From: Mesobacillus jeotgali
GTDB lineage: Bacteria; Bacillota; Bacilli; Bacillales; Cytobacillaceae
DNA: 64,000 nucleotides
Reading direction: 5' to 3'
Assembly: GCF_900166585.1 (NCBI RefSeq)
Contig: NZ_FVZC01000009.1
Span: 868,001 to 932,000, forward strand
The position numbers and the translations under genes are program-made. The notes under the pieces were generated by a model. That model did no database searches. It was not told the DNA's origin and was given only the letters and a program-made list of their open reading frames with translations. Shown in pieces: positions 53,709-62,254 of the stretch; within the stretch, counting starts at the first letter, position 1, and each line of letters opens with the position of its first letter.

Positions 53709-54353
53709 CTAATTCTTAAACTTCTCAGGGAACTGTTTCAGAACGGCTGCTGAAATGGCATCCGCCATCATGATGATATGACTCATTCCATCATCGATGG
53801 AGACAATTCTCGCTGCCCAATCTTTTTGCAAGCTCGCATCAAGGTCATCAGCTACTAATCCAAGATGCTTATACAGTAAATCTTTTAACTTTTCATTTTT
53901 TAAATTTGGATTGGCGCTGCTCAGAAAAACTGCGATATCATCGGCATTCCGATACCATTTTTTGTTTAGTTGATCCAGCATTGTTTTTTTTCCTGCTTTA
54001 GCCGCTTCGACAATATCGCCGGCAATCACAATATGCTCTTTAAGCAAAGCTGTAAGTTTGTTTCCTGCTTCCTCTCCATAAACAGGTTTGATCGCATTTC
54101 CTATATCCTCCTGATTTTTAAGAAGCCTTGCAAGGACATCTTTTTGATCCTCGGAACCTGCAGTTGTTGCGCTTGTAATATAATTGCTTGTCCACAAAAC
54201 ATGATCCACCCAAAGTCTTCGGAACTCATTTTCAAACTTCACCTGTGACTTAGTAATGCAATGGTTCTGTGGTTTAGCGGATGCCGGTGACGCGCCAATC
54301 GGCAAACCAAGCGCCATTACTAAAAGTAAACCAATAGATAATAATTTCTTCAT
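53709..54353 (-). CDS. Exported helical protein of unknown function
   Basis: 214 residues with a Sec signal peptide (KKLLSIGLLLVMALGLPIGASPASA). The mature protein is all-helical with 'FRRLWVDHVLWTSNYITSA' at its start and 'KKWYRNADDIAVFLSSANPN' midway, a pattern seen in several Bacillus exported proteins of unknown role. RBS AGAAGGAGAATAT. Confidence 0.7.
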   Translation of the reverse strand: MKKLLSIGLLLVMALGLPIGASPASAKPQNHCITKSQVKFENEFRRLWVDHVLWTSNYITSATTAGSEDQKDVLARLLKNQEDIGNAIKPVYGEEAGNKLTALLKEHIVIAGDIVEAAKAGKKTMLDQLNKKWYRNADDIAVFLSSANPNLKNEKLKDLLYKHLGLVADDLDASLQKDWAARIVSIDDGMSHIIMMADAISAAVLKQFPEKFKN

Positions 54354-54446
54354 GCTATATTCTCCTTCTGGTGTTGTTAGGATCTTGTTTATTATTGATA
54401 AAAGACACTATATTATTCGCACAATAAGAATGCTTGGTTATGTAAT

Positions 54447-54467
54447 AAGACCGCCAAATGGCGGTTT
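54447..54467 (-). terminator. Terminator of the LysM/SPOR gene
   Basis: AAACCGCCA / TGGCGGTCTT read on the minus strand, overlapping the stop codon; weak T tail. Confidence 0.6.
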
Positions 54468-55339
54468 TAACGCAATTCTTTTAGGTCAAAGTATTGGACG
54501 GTCTTTCCATCCCGATCAAACTGGATGATTAGTTCAGTGTTATTAAATTGATAGATGAATTGTTCGCAATTAGCTGTTTCATAGCAGGAGGTTTTCTTAA
54601 CTTTGTTTGGATAGCGGTACTCATTAAGTACCTTGGCTTTTTGAGTTGGAAGTGTATTGAGTCTTAAGAACTCCGGATAGACCTGCAGGCCGAAAACGGA
54701 ACCATTTTTCATATTGAAGTTGACACGGACTCCTGCACCTTCATCAATGTAATAAAGAGATCTGATATTTAAATGGTCCTCAGTTTTTAGCGGTTTTCCA
54801 AACCTTTGCAGGACATTTTTATATGAGTCTCCTAGCTGAATTCCGTTAACATGAAGATATTTATTCGTAACAACGTAGGCATCCATAAACCCGCTTTTAC
54901 GCAATATCTTCTTCTGCTTTTCGGCATTTTCTTTTTTTGAAAAAACACCAGCCTGGATGCGATAATATGTTTTGCCATTGATGACTTTCGAAATAACTGT
55001 TGCTTTGATTCCTTCCTTTTTCATACTGGCCAGTTGTTTATTTGCATTGTCTTTATTTGAAAAAGAACCAACGATTACTGAATACATCAGTTCCGTTTCC
55101 GTTAAAGGAGGCAGCAGCAACTTCTGGCCAATATAAATGGTATTATTTTGAAGACCATTGTAATTCCTTAAGTCTTCAATTGTCAGATTATGTTTCTTTG
55201 AAATGCTGTACAAAGTATCTCCCTTTTTTACTGTGACAGCGGCATCTTCAGCATATCCAGATTCATTACCAAAAAAGAGCAATGATCCAATCAATAAGAA
55301 AATCAACCCAAACTGTATGAAATGCTTTATCATCCTCAT
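54467..55339 (-). CDS. LysM and SPOR domain cell-wall protein
   Basis: About 290 residues from ATG 55339 (behind GAGGTGAGG). Signal peptide or anchor, LysM domain ('VTVKKGDTLYSISKKHNLTIEDLRNYNGLQNNTIYIGQKLLLP'), SPOR domain ('YSVIVGSFSNKDNANKQLASMKKEGIKATVI…YRIQAGVFSKKENAEKQ'), then a C-terminal beta domain with 'GIQLGDSYKNVLQRFGKPLK'. Binds peptidoglycan; probably a wall or spore-cortex associated protein. An ATG 36 bases earlier is less likely. Confidence 0.85.
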   Translation of the reverse strand: MRMIKHFIQFGLIFLLIGSLLFFGNESGYAEDAAVTVKKGDTLYSISKKHNLTIEDLRNYNGLQNNTIYIGQKLLLPPLTETELMYSVIVGSFSNKDNANKQLASMKKEGIKATVISKVINGKTYYRIQAGVFSKKENAEKQKKILRKSGFMDAYVVTNKYLHVNGIQLGDSYKNVLQRFGKPLKTEDHLNIRSLYYIDEGAGVRVNFNMKNGSVFGLQVYPEFLRLNTLPTQKAKVLNEYRYPNKVKKTSCYETANCEQFIYQFNNTELIIQFDRDGKTVQYFDLKELR

Positions 55340-55550
55340 TTTCCTCACCTCATATATTTTGACGAGAGGATTCAAACCGAGTTTCGACGGGATAAGCCTG
55401 TTTTTAAAATGGGTTTAAGAATACAAGTATGTCATAAAAATATTATGTTAACATTAAAACTTACTCCTGCCGAAAACTTTTACAGGAATTAATGTTTCCT
55501 TTATAGAAATTAAAGAAAACAAAGTTGATATTTATAGTGAGGATGAAATT

Positions 55551-55856
55551 ATGAAGTTTAATAAGAGGCCATTTGTTATCACAGCATTAATTCTTCTTCT
55601 TTTTGCTTTAAATACTTTCGGTCCATATAATGTTTTGACGGCTTTAACAGCCAATAATCTTGCTGAATATCCTGAGCTTCAGCAGGAGTTGGAAGGAAAA
55701 ATTGTGGATATAGATTATAAAGGGCGCGGTACCTACCAGGTTATAACCGACAGCAAGGATTATATTATTGTTGAAATACATAGTCAGGAATCCGTTGTGA
55801 AATATAAAGTCTACGAACTAAGCAGAGGGGTTGAAATATATAAAAATCCAATGTGA
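55551..55856 (+). CDS. Small exported/membrane protein, FGPYN family copy 2
   Basis: 101 residues: basic start, hydrophobic helix ending 'TFGPYNV', then an extracytoplasmic domain with 'IVDIDYKGRGTYQVI'. Paralogue of the gene at 22699 by these two conserved blocks and equal size. RBS GTGAGGATG-type. Unknown function. Confidence 0.65.
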   Translation: MKFNKRPFVITALILLLFALNTFGPYNVLTALTANNLAEYPELQQELEGKIVDIDYKGRGTYQVITDSKDYIIVEIHSQESVVKYKVYELSRGVEIYKNPM

Positions 55857-56041
55857 AAGTAATTGGCTAAAGGCAAGGGAATCAGCAGATTAAATCAGCA
55901 GTGGGACCATTAACTGTGCTTCCATCCATTGTAAATACTGGTTCTAAATTTCATCTTAACGTGTCTTTTTTTCTTAGGATTAATAACTATACACCACTCT
56001 ACACTCTTGAATAACTTGGTTATGAAGGGGGTGAGAGGAAA

Positions 56042-56290
56042 ATGTCATTTGACAGAAATGATCACCTGCATGATGAAGATAACCCATTATGCAATCCGGA
56101 CCATAGAAACTTTCCATTATCGAAGTTAAAGGTCATACCAGTAAGCCAGCTGCCTGATGATGCCTTTTTGGTATGTATCGGGAAGATCTGCACATTGGTA
56201 TCATTAGGAGAAGACGACCAACCATTTGCGGGCTGTTATATTGGTTGCGACGAGTTTGGAAATTGTGTATTTACTTGTCCAACCGATTAA
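56042..56290 (+). CDS. Small Cys-patterned protein, copy 2
   Basis: 82 residues, ATG behind GGGGGTGAGAGG. Seven Cys at 17, 45, 50, 65, 69, 75 and 79 match seven Cys of the gene at 49572 with a constant offset of two residues. Shared text: 'KVIPVSQLPDD', 'LVC', 'GEDD', 'C..G.C…CP'. No signal peptide or helix. It lies upstream of the spx gene but ahead of that gene's own promoter. Unknown family. Confidence 0.7.
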   Translation: MSFDRNDHLHDEDNPLCNPDHRNFPLSKLKVIPVSQLPDDAFLVCIGKICTLVSLGEDDQPFAGCYIGCDEFGNCVFTCPTD

Positions 56291-56436
56291 TTGATAGTGA
56301 TTGATTGCTTAGCCAGTATCTCAATCAGAAGGGAGTAAGAGCTGTGTCAGCCATCCCTTCCTAACATTGTTAAATACATTCCTGGACAGCAGTTTTCAAA
56401 AATATTTGCACCTTGGTACAGAAATAAAAAATACTA

Positions 56437-56470
56437 TTGACTTTATAAACTGTAAAGATTAATATTACAG
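56437..56470 (+). promoter_or_regulatory. spx promoter overlapped by operator O1
   Basis: TTGACT 56437-56442, 17-base spacer, TAATAT 56460-56465. The palindrome CTGTAA-N9-TTACAG at 56450-56470 covers the spacer and -10 box, the right place for repression. Confidence 0.8.
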
Positions 56471-56509
56471 ATATAAAATATCTTTAAATCAAAGCTTTCA
56501 ATGACTCAA

Positions 56510-56530
56510 CTGTAATTTTTATTTTTACAG
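56510..56530 (+). promoter_or_regulatory. Operator O2 before spx
   Basis: CTGTAA (56510-56515), nine bases, TTACAG (56525-56530), same spacing as O1; 24 bases before the spx start. Confidence 0.75.
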
Positions 56531-56553
56531 TAAAAAGAAGGAGTTGTAGGGAA

Positions 56554-56949
56554 TTGGTAACTCTATATATCACATCAAGCTGTGCATCCTGCCGAAAAGC
56601 AAAAGCCTGGCTGCAGGAACATGAGATTGATTTTATCGAAAGAAATATTGTTTCAGATCCGCTGACTGTTGAGGAGATTAAATCGATTCTTCGAATGACA
56701 GAGGATGGAACGGAAGACATAATCTCAACCAACTCAAAAGCATACCAGAACCTGGATGTGGATATCGATTCACTGCCGCTGAATCACCTTTACGACTTAA
56801 TCAGGAAAAACCCGCAAATGCTTCGACGCCCGATTATCCAGGATCATAAAAGGTTGCAGGTAGGCTACAATGAAGAAGAAATCCGCAGCTTCTTGCCGCG
56901 CAAACTTCGTACATTTGCCGGATATGACTGGGAAAGCCTGGCCAATTAA
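56554..56949 (+). CDS. Spx-family transcriptional regulator (SpxA2-like)
   Basis: 131 residues, ArsC-like thioredoxin fold with the redox switch Cys10-x-x-Cys13 ('[10 protein letters not shown]'), then '[33 protein letters not shown]' and '[27 protein letters not shown]'. Spx binds the alpha subunit of RNA polymerase and switches on thiol-stress genes when its CxxC is oxidised. TTG start behind AAGGAG. Next gene is an Rrf2 regulator, as in the Bacillus anthracis spxA2-saiR locus, so this is probably a second Spx. Confidence 0.93.
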   Translation: MVTLYITSSCASCRKAKAWLQEHEIDFIERNIVSDPLTVEEIKSILRMTEDGTEDIISTNSKAYQNLDVDIDSLPLNHLYDLIRKNPQMLRRPIIQDHKRLQVGYNEEEIRSFLPRKLRTFAGYDWESLAN

Positions 56950-56961
56950 AAAGCTTATCAT

Positions 56962-57002
56962 TTGTATTTTGTCTATTTCAACTGTAATATATATTATTAC
57001 AG
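56962..57002 (+). promoter_or_regulatory. Rrf2-gene promoter overlapped by operator O3
   Basis: TTGTAT 56962-56967, 17 bases, TAATAT 56985-56990, with CTGTAA-N9-TTACAG at 56982-57002 covering the -10. Suggests autoregulation. Confidence 0.8.
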
Positions 57003-57036
57003 AATGTAGGAGTAAGCTCTTGTTAGGAGGCAGGTT

Positions 57037-57462
57037 ATGAATAGTGATTTTTCCCTTGCCATTCACAGTTTAACTTTACTTGCACTGCAGCCGGACAGGA
57101 TGTCGACGAGCGATGCAATTGCTGAGAGTGCAGGCGTTCACCCGGTAAGAATTCGTAAAGTGCTGGGGCTGCTAAAAAAAAATGGTTTTATTAAATCAAA
57201 AGAAGGAACCGGCGGCGGATTCATTTTTGCGCTTGACTTAAATGAAGTGAACCTCTGGGACATCTATAAATTGACCTCTGAAGGGGCATTGCAGCCTAAG
57301 TGTCCTGATTCAAATGAGAAATGTATGGTCGGCGCAAATATGCACAAGGTTCTTTTTGCGATTTTCCTCGGTGCCGAAGAACACTTAGGGGAATTTTTGA
57401 AACGTTATACTCTGAAAGAGATTGTTGATTTAATCAAGCAGGAAAAAGATTGCTGTGAGTAA
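57037..57462 (+). CDS. saiR: Rrf2-family regulator, SaiR-like
   Basis: 141 residues. Winged helix 'ALQPDRMSTSDAIAESAGVHPVRIRKVLGLLKKNGFIKSKEGTGGGF'. Cys89 and Cys95 ('KCPDSNEKC') and a terminal Cys139-Cys140 pair are candidate redox or metal ligands in place of an Fe-S cluster. In B. anthracis the Rrf2 protein SaiR represses spxA2 and is redox sensitive; position, family and the operators here fit that role. Four operator copies (56450, 56510, 56982, 57483) mark its likely targets, including itself. RBS TTAGGAGGCAGG. Confidence 0.88.
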   Translation: MNSDFSLAIHSLTLLALQPDRMSTSDAIAESAGVHPVRIRKVLGLLKKNGFIKSKEGTGGGFIFALDLNEVNLWDIYKLTSEGALQPKCPDSNEKCMVGANMHKVLFAIFLGAEEHLGEFLKRYTLKEIVDLIKQEKDCCE

Positions 57463-57482
57463 TTAGCTTTTTCCTGGGTAAA

Positions 57483-57503
57483 TTGTAATTAAAATAGTTA
57501 CAG
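57483..57503 (+). promoter_or_regulatory. Operator O4 before the IDEAL gene
   Basis: TTGTAA (57483-57488), nine bases, TTACAG (57498-57503); one base off the other three copies, same spacing, 20 bases before the next start codon. Confidence 0.75.
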
Positions 57504-57522
57504 ATTAAATGAGGTGACATAA

Positions 57523-57849
57523 ATGAATAATTCGATTCTGAAAGTAGGGGACTGGATTAAGGGGAAATCCCGGGATGGTGAATTAATTATCGGGTATGTA
57601 GAGTCACTTGATATTCTGGACGAAAAGGTGAATGCAACAATAACATCCAGCGATGATGAGACTCTGGTTGGCAAGACAATTCCAATGTCTTCAAACGGAG
57701 TTAAAAAGCTTCCTGAGCCTCAGGTTAAAAATAAAGAGCAAATTCAGTTTCTCATTGATTTGGCCCTTGTCACAGGAGACGAAGAATGGTTCATGGAGCT
57801 TTCCCAGCAACTTAGAGCCATGAGAGAACTTGTTAAGGGGATAAAATAA
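57523..57849 (+). CDS. IDEAL-domain protein
   Basis: 108 residues. N-terminal beta-rich, KOW/YopX-like part ('VGDWIKGKSRDGELIIGYVESLD'), and a C-terminal IDEAL domain 'QIQFLIDLALVTGDEEWFMELSQQLRAMREL', as in YpiB and the ComK tail. IDEAL segments mediate protein contacts and, in ComK-like cases, proteolytic handling. Operator O4 places it in the SaiR-Spx regulon, a link I have not seen described. RBS GAGGTGACAT. Confidence 0.85.
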   Translation: MNNSILKVGDWIKGKSRDGELIIGYVESLDILDEKVNATITSSDDETLVGKTIPMSSNGVKKLPEPQVKNKEQIQFLIDLALVTGDEEWFMELSQQLRAMRELVKGIK

Positions 57850-58058
57850 AAGAAAACAAAAAAGCTCATATTTGTGTAATGGGTTCGGATAACTATCACA
57901 AACCGTTAATTTGGATTGTAAAAAGTAATCTTTGTTGCATATAAAAATATTATTAATTTTGTGACCAAATTGCTATAACGGCGGTTTGGTCTTTTTGTCT
58001 TGCAGGACATTTATTAACCATTTTTACGTAGAAGGATTTACGCGCCTTTTTTATTGAA
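57850..58058. other. Intergenic region with terminator-like hairpin
   Basis: No gene. GACCAAA … TTTGGTC followed by TTTTTG (about 57962-57998) looks like a terminator. Further on, AAGGATTTACGCGCC and a T run resemble half of the terC terminator sequence. Confidence 0.5.
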
Positions 58059-58224
58059 TTTCTTATTAACCAAAATAGAACAAGCAAGAGAATATTGGAA
58101 GGGCAATGTAAAAAACGAACTTCCTGAGCTCTTGATTAATAGAAAGATCGAAGTGGGAGAAATTATTGATGATTTTTCAGCTTATATAGATCATCGTTAT
58201 AGTAGCGATGATCTAAAAAACTAA
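58059..58224 (+). pseudogene. C-terminal remnant of an unidentified protein
   Basis: An open frame without start codon or ribosome binding site encodes about 54 residues of charged, protein-like sequence ('IEQAREYWKGNVKNELPELLINRKIEVGEIIDDF…') and ends TAA at 58222-58224. Codon use is like the neighbours. It reads as the tail of a deleted gene; parent not recognised. Confidence 0.45.
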
Positions 58225-58419
58225 TGGATGTAAGAGGTCAAAATTGTGTTGCGGAACAAATCGGCATTTTTTCTTGTTAACTAAAGGTGCAGTATAGCTC
58301 AATAAAATCTCCGCTTCATAAGTGGGTTAATTGGGTAACAGGTGAATTAATACATCATTGATTCGGTAAAAGTATAAAACAAACAAACAAATAAGAAAAT
58401 GAATTGAGGTATCTTTAAG

Positions 58420-58641
58420 GTGCTTGATATATTAGGTGGCTTATTTACTTTCATATTTGGTGTCATTTTCTTATCGATAGATTTGTTTCGAACTGAGTGG
58501 TTTGTAAAAAACGTGAAGGAATCAGATAGGGGTTTAATTGATTTCCCTGCTTTTATAAGTGATTATTGGTTTTGGAAAATCGCTCTAATTGGATTGGGAA
58601 TACTAATCATTTTTATGACTCTATATTCAATTATATTTTAG
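58420..58641 (+). CDS. Two-helix small membrane protein
   Basis: 73 residues; helix, soluble loop 'RTEWFVKNVKESDRGLIDFPAFISDYWFW', helix. GTG start with GAGGT upstream at a long distance, so the start is uncertain. It ends about 70 bases before the group II intron. Unknown function. Confidence 0.5.
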   Translation: MLDILGGLFTFIFGVIFLSIDLFRTEWFVKNVKESDRGLIDFPAFISDYWFWKIALIGLGILIIFMTLYSIIF

Positions 58642-59222
58642 CATATTGCACTTATAGGTCGATCATTCAAGATGAAGATTGCTCCTTTTCTTATTCAAGT
58701 AACGGCGCAGGTGTGCGGCCGAGCCTAGGTCGTATCATATAGTGGGTGGGATTCCCGCCGAGTAAGAACTAGCCATTCGCTCGTAGCGAGTCTTGGAGGG
58801 CTAAAGGTAACTTTAGTCTTTAAGCGTAGACAGTTAGGTAGCGGGCCGAAAGCCAAATGGTTGAAGGGATTGAGCTCCATAATGTTAGTAAATCGAGAGG
58901 GCTAATGCCTTACGCACAGCAGAAAGCTACATTTTATCTTTCGTTAAAGGCAAGAAGGGTAAAACCTCTCTGGAGTCAGAGACCTTGGCACGTTACACAT
59001 TGATATGATACGGCAACTCGGGAGACCCTACCGGTCTTTTCTTTTTTGTGAAGAGTATGGTCTACAAGCGATAACAAGCGAGGAAACCAAATGCCGATGG
59101 TAGGGAGTCGGATAGCAGCGTAGTACCAATGAAGTTGGGTAATGCCGATGGAGGGAAGGCTAGCTACCAGTTATCACCCTTACTAGGGACACATTTACTA
59201 CACACAGAGGTAGGAATAATAA

Positions 59223-60551
59223 ATGGAAACAAAACTACTTAGGATAGCAGAATTAGCAAAATCTGAGCCTAAAATGAAGTTTACATCTCTTGCACATTTA
59301 TTGAATGAGCAATCTTTAACTCAATGTCATTATGAATTGCCTAATAAAAAGGCAGTTGGTATCAACGGAACGACAAAAGAACAATACAATGACAACTTGG
59401 AAGAAAATATAGAGGATTTAGTAAGTAGGCTTAAAAGCAAAAGTTACCGTCCTGTTCCAGTAACACGAATGTATATTCCAAAGCTCAACTCAAACAAGAT
59501 GAGACCACTGGGAATACCGGAACATGAAGATAAAATTGTTCAAAAGGGCATTACGAAAATACTAAATGCCATCTATGAAAATGATTTTCTAGACTGCTCA
59601 TTTGGGTTCCGACCAAATAGAAACTGCCATGATGCGCTGAAAATACTGAATCAATATATCGAGAAGAGAGCAGTAAGCTATGTAGTCAATGTAGATATCA
59701 AAGGCTTCTTTGATAACGTTGACCACAAATGGATGATGGAGTTCTTGAAACTCCGAATCACTGACCTTAACCTACTGAGAATAGTCAGCAGGTTTCTTAA
59801 AGGTGGATATATGGAGGAAGGTAAGAAATACAAGACAGACAATGGCACACCGCAAGGTGGAGTGATATCTCCGATATTAGCGAATGTCTATCTCCATTAC
59901 GTTCTTGATCTATGGTTTGAAAAAGTGGTTAGGAAACAATGTAAAGGCCAGGCTTATATAGTAAGATACGCAGATGATTTTGTTTGTTGTTTTCAAAATA
60001 AAAGTGAAGCTCAGCAATTCTTCCATTCATTAAAGGCGAGATTAAAGAAATTTAACCTGGAAATAGCCGAGGATAAAACGAAAATAATTCCCTTCGGACG
60101 GTTTGCGGAAAAGAATGCAAAACGTGACGGGACTGGCAAACCAGATACCTTTGATTTCCTCGGGTTTACCCATTATTGTGGGGTAAGTAAACAGGGTAAT
60201 TTCCGAGTGAAACGGAAAACCAGCAGGAGGAAAGTCCAAGGTAAATTAAAAGAAACCAAAGAATGGCTGAAGAATAATAGGAATAAAGATATCCATATGA
60301 TTATGGATAGATTTAAACGCTCACTAACAGGTTATTACAACTATTATTGCATCACAGATAACACCCAAACTGTTAACAACTTTAAAGCGAAAATTGAGTA
60401 CTTACTGTTTAAATGGCTAAACAGAAGAAGCCAAAGGAAATCCTTTACTTGGGATAAATTCAGGCTCTTTCTTAATAAATATCCACTACATTCACCAAGA
60501 ATCAAAGTGAATATCTATGAACTTAGAAAAGAGATTAACTACATTCTGTAA
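59223..60551 (+). CDS. ltrA: Group II intron reverse transcriptase/maturase
   Basis: 442 residues. RT blocks: 'RMYIPKLNSNKMRPLGIPEHEDKIVQKGI', 'CSFGFRPNRNCHDAL', 'VVNVDIKGFFDNVDHKW', 'GTPQGGVISPILANVYLHYVLD', catalytic 'VRYADDFVCCF', and 'FDFLGFTHYC'. The maturase (X) domain follows ('FKRSLTGYYNYYCITDN'). No HNH endonuclease Cys pairs at the C-terminus, so it is an endonuclease-lacking type that must use another priming route. It acts on its own intron RNA for splicing and retromobility. Confidence 0.95.
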   Translation: METKLLRIAELAKSEPKMKFTSLAHLLNEQSLTQCHYELPNKKAVGINGTTKEQYNDNLEENIEDLVSRLKSKSYRPVPVTRMYIPKLNSNKMRPLGIPEHEDKIVQKGITKILNAIYENDFLDCSFGFRPNRNCHDALKILNQYIEKRAVSYVVNVDIKGFFDNVDHKWMMEFLKLRITDLNLLRIVSRFLKGGYMEEGKKYKTDNGTPQGGVISPILANVYLHYVLDLWFEKVVRKQCKGQAYIVRYADDFVCCFQNKSEAQQFFHSLKARLKKFNLEIAEDKTKIIPFGRFAEKNAKRDGTGKPDTFDFLGFTHYCGVSKQGNFRVKRKTSRRKVQGKLKETKEWLKNNRNKDIHMIMDRFKRSLTGYYNYYCITDNTQTVNNFKAKIEYLLFKWLNRRSQRKSFTWDKFRLFLNKYPLHSPRIKVNIYELRKEINYIL

Positions 60552-60565
60552 ATGATAACTAGGAG

Positions 60566-60598
60566 GAGCCGTGTGCGTTAATAGCGCAAGCACGGTTC
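60566..60598 (+). ncRNA. Group II intron domain V
   Basis: 33-base hairpin: GAGCCGTG arm, two-base bulge region, GCGTTAATAGC cap, and CACGGTTC return arm, the standard catalytic domain V layout 15 bases after the maturase stop. Confidence 0.85.
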
Positions 60599-60828
60599 TG
60601 TGAGGGGGGAGGAGTACAATTTACCGCAAGGTAGAAAGGCTCCCTTCAACTCGACTAGTGGAATAAGCAAAAATTGATTTTTATATTAAAGTATTAACGG
60701 AATTAATACAATGGGCAGTCCAAAATAATGGTGGACTGCCTTTTATAGTTAAAGGTTTCAGGAAAAATATGGTGACAAGAGAGTGATAAAAGTGTAAAAT
60801 TACACTAATTGTAAATTGGGGTGATTAG

Positions 60829-61146
60829 ATGAAAGTTATATATACATTTATACTGTGTTTAGTAATATTAATCATTGCTGCTATAGGCTTTGTGCAATAT
60901 AAATTCATCACTACCGAAAATGAAGTAATGGAATATTTAACGGTTAATGAAAAACTTCAAGAAGAATCCATTAAGACAAAGCCGTTTATAGCAAATTTAC
61001 CAGGGGATAAAAATTGGATGGTATCTGTAATGATTAAAGAAGATAATAAAAAGTATTACTACTATGTGAACAATGAAGGTAAGATTGTGTTAGAGTCTAC
61101 CGTTGAAAACGGTACAGAAAATGTTTTCAATAAAATAATGAACTAA
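60829..61146 (+). CDS. DUF3139-like membrane-anchored protein
   Basis: 105 residues with an N-terminal anchor (residues 4-22) and an outside domain with 'YLTVNEKLQEESIKT' and 'KKYYYYVNNEGKIVLES'. The plan matches DUF3139 proteins, judged by eye. RBS TTGGGGTGATT. Confidence 0.6.
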   Translation: MKVIYTFILCLVILIIAAIGFVQYKFITTENEVMEYLTVNEKLQEESIKTKPFIANLPGDKNWMVSVMIKEDNKKYYYYVNNEGKIVLESTVENGTENVFNKIMN

Positions 61147-61365
61147 ATTTAGGCGGGTATTTTCAAGTAGTGATTTTATTAAAAAATTCTTATTCATCCC
61201 TAACGATCCAGGTTAATTGGAGAAGAAATCGTATAAATATTATTAAATCAAGAATAAAATAACCCGACTTTAAATTAAAAATATGAGTTATTTATTGTAG
61301 AACTTAATAAAGAAAATCAAATGGCACTCGAATCAAACTCCAAAATACGTTTAAATGAGGTGAAA

Positions 61366-61653
61366 ATGATGAAAAGAAATAGGCTGATGAGGTCAAATTC
61401 GGATTATGTATTTTTAGGTGTATGTGGAGGAATCGCAGAGGCTCTTTTAACTTCATCCATAATTGTGAGATTGGTATTTATATTCGTGCCAGTATCGCCA
61501 ATACTCTATCTGATTTTAGGAGCACTTATGGAGAAAGAGGATTCATTTTACGGAGATAGTGTAAGAAAGAAGAGTACTTTTAAAACTGCATTGTTAGCAT
61601 TCATTTTTACTGCATTAGTATTTGTAATCTTTTTTAACTTGGGTCTTCTTTAG
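61366..61653 (+). CDS. PspC-domain membrane protein
   Basis: About 95 residues from the ATG-ATG at 61366 (GAGGTG upstream). PspC domain 'LMRSNSDYVFLGVCGGIAEALLTSSIIVRLVFIF', then a second helix at the end. Phage-shock-type envelope stress proteins share this domain. The usual 'Y…P' of the family is changed ('EALLTSS'), so it is a diverged copy. Confidence 0.8.
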   Translation: MMKRNRLMRSNSDYVFLGVCGGIAEALLTSSIIVRLVFIFVPVSPILYLILGALMEKEDSFYGDSVRKKSTFKTALLAFIFTALVFVIFFNLGLL

Positions 61654-61811
61654 GGAAGTGTTTTTTAATTTGAATATTCTCTTCTACTAAAGGGCATTTA
61701 TGTTTAAGAAGAGTATTCATTCTACTTGTTTTAAAATTCTAGCCTTTTCTGAAACAATAATGATTTTCATTCGTAGAACAGTTAGCAGGACTAAATTTAT
61801 CAAAGCTTTAC

Positions 61812-62048
61812 TTGAAAATGCGACAAGGAGTGGGCCTTATTTTTGAAATTTTAATTGGTATTTTAATTATTTTGTTTATACTGGGATTTAGTTTTTTTTT
61901 GATGTATTGGGGAATTAAACGAATCTTAAAATCGCAAAATTCAATACGGACCAGTGATCAATATATAATGCAGGAGCTATATACTTTAAAGGAACGTGTA
62001 GAGTTGCTTGAGAGAAATTGTGTAAGAGATAAAAATGAGCATAACTAA
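61812..62048 (+). CDS. Single-pass membrane protein with coiled coil
   Basis: Up to 78 residues: a long hydrophobic helix ('FEILIGILIILFILGFSFFLMYWGI') and a heptad-like tail 'IMQELYTLKERVELLERNC'. The start is unclear: AAGGAG at 61824 sits too close to the in-frame GTG 61830, while TTG 61812 lacks a ribosome binding site. Unknown family. Confidence 0.5.
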   Translation: MKMRQGVGLIFEILIGILIILFILGFSFFLMYWGIKRILKSQNSIRTSDQYIMQELYTLKERVELLERNCVRDKNEHN

Positions 62049-62254
62049 TTTGTGTTTAAAATGATGTGTTCACTCGTTCCATTCTGCTTACTAATGGAAC
62101 CTTGTTCAATTGTTCCACTAAACCAGCTAATAGTTTGTCAATATTTTTCATTAAAATATCGAAATTCATCGTGATATACTAAAAAAGTGTATACCAAATA
62201 ACCTTCGTATTCTTTGAACTGGAAGGTTTTTCGTTATTTAGTTAGATGTTGTTT

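Larger units (their letters stand above)
58711..60655 (+). mobile_element. Group II intron with intron-encoded maturase
   Basis: The 5' end GTGTG (58711; GTGCG at 58713 also fits the GUGYG rule) leads into ~500 bases of structured RNA, then the reverse transcriptase gene, domain V at 60566-60598, and a domain VI stem (GGAG…CTCC with TTTACC/GGTAGA) ending …ACTCGAC near 60655. Exon flanks are CTTATTC (58690-58696) and GAATAAG (60661-60667), an inverted repeat, so it interrupted a potential hairpin and no gene. Full-length and apparently intact. Confidence 0.88.
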
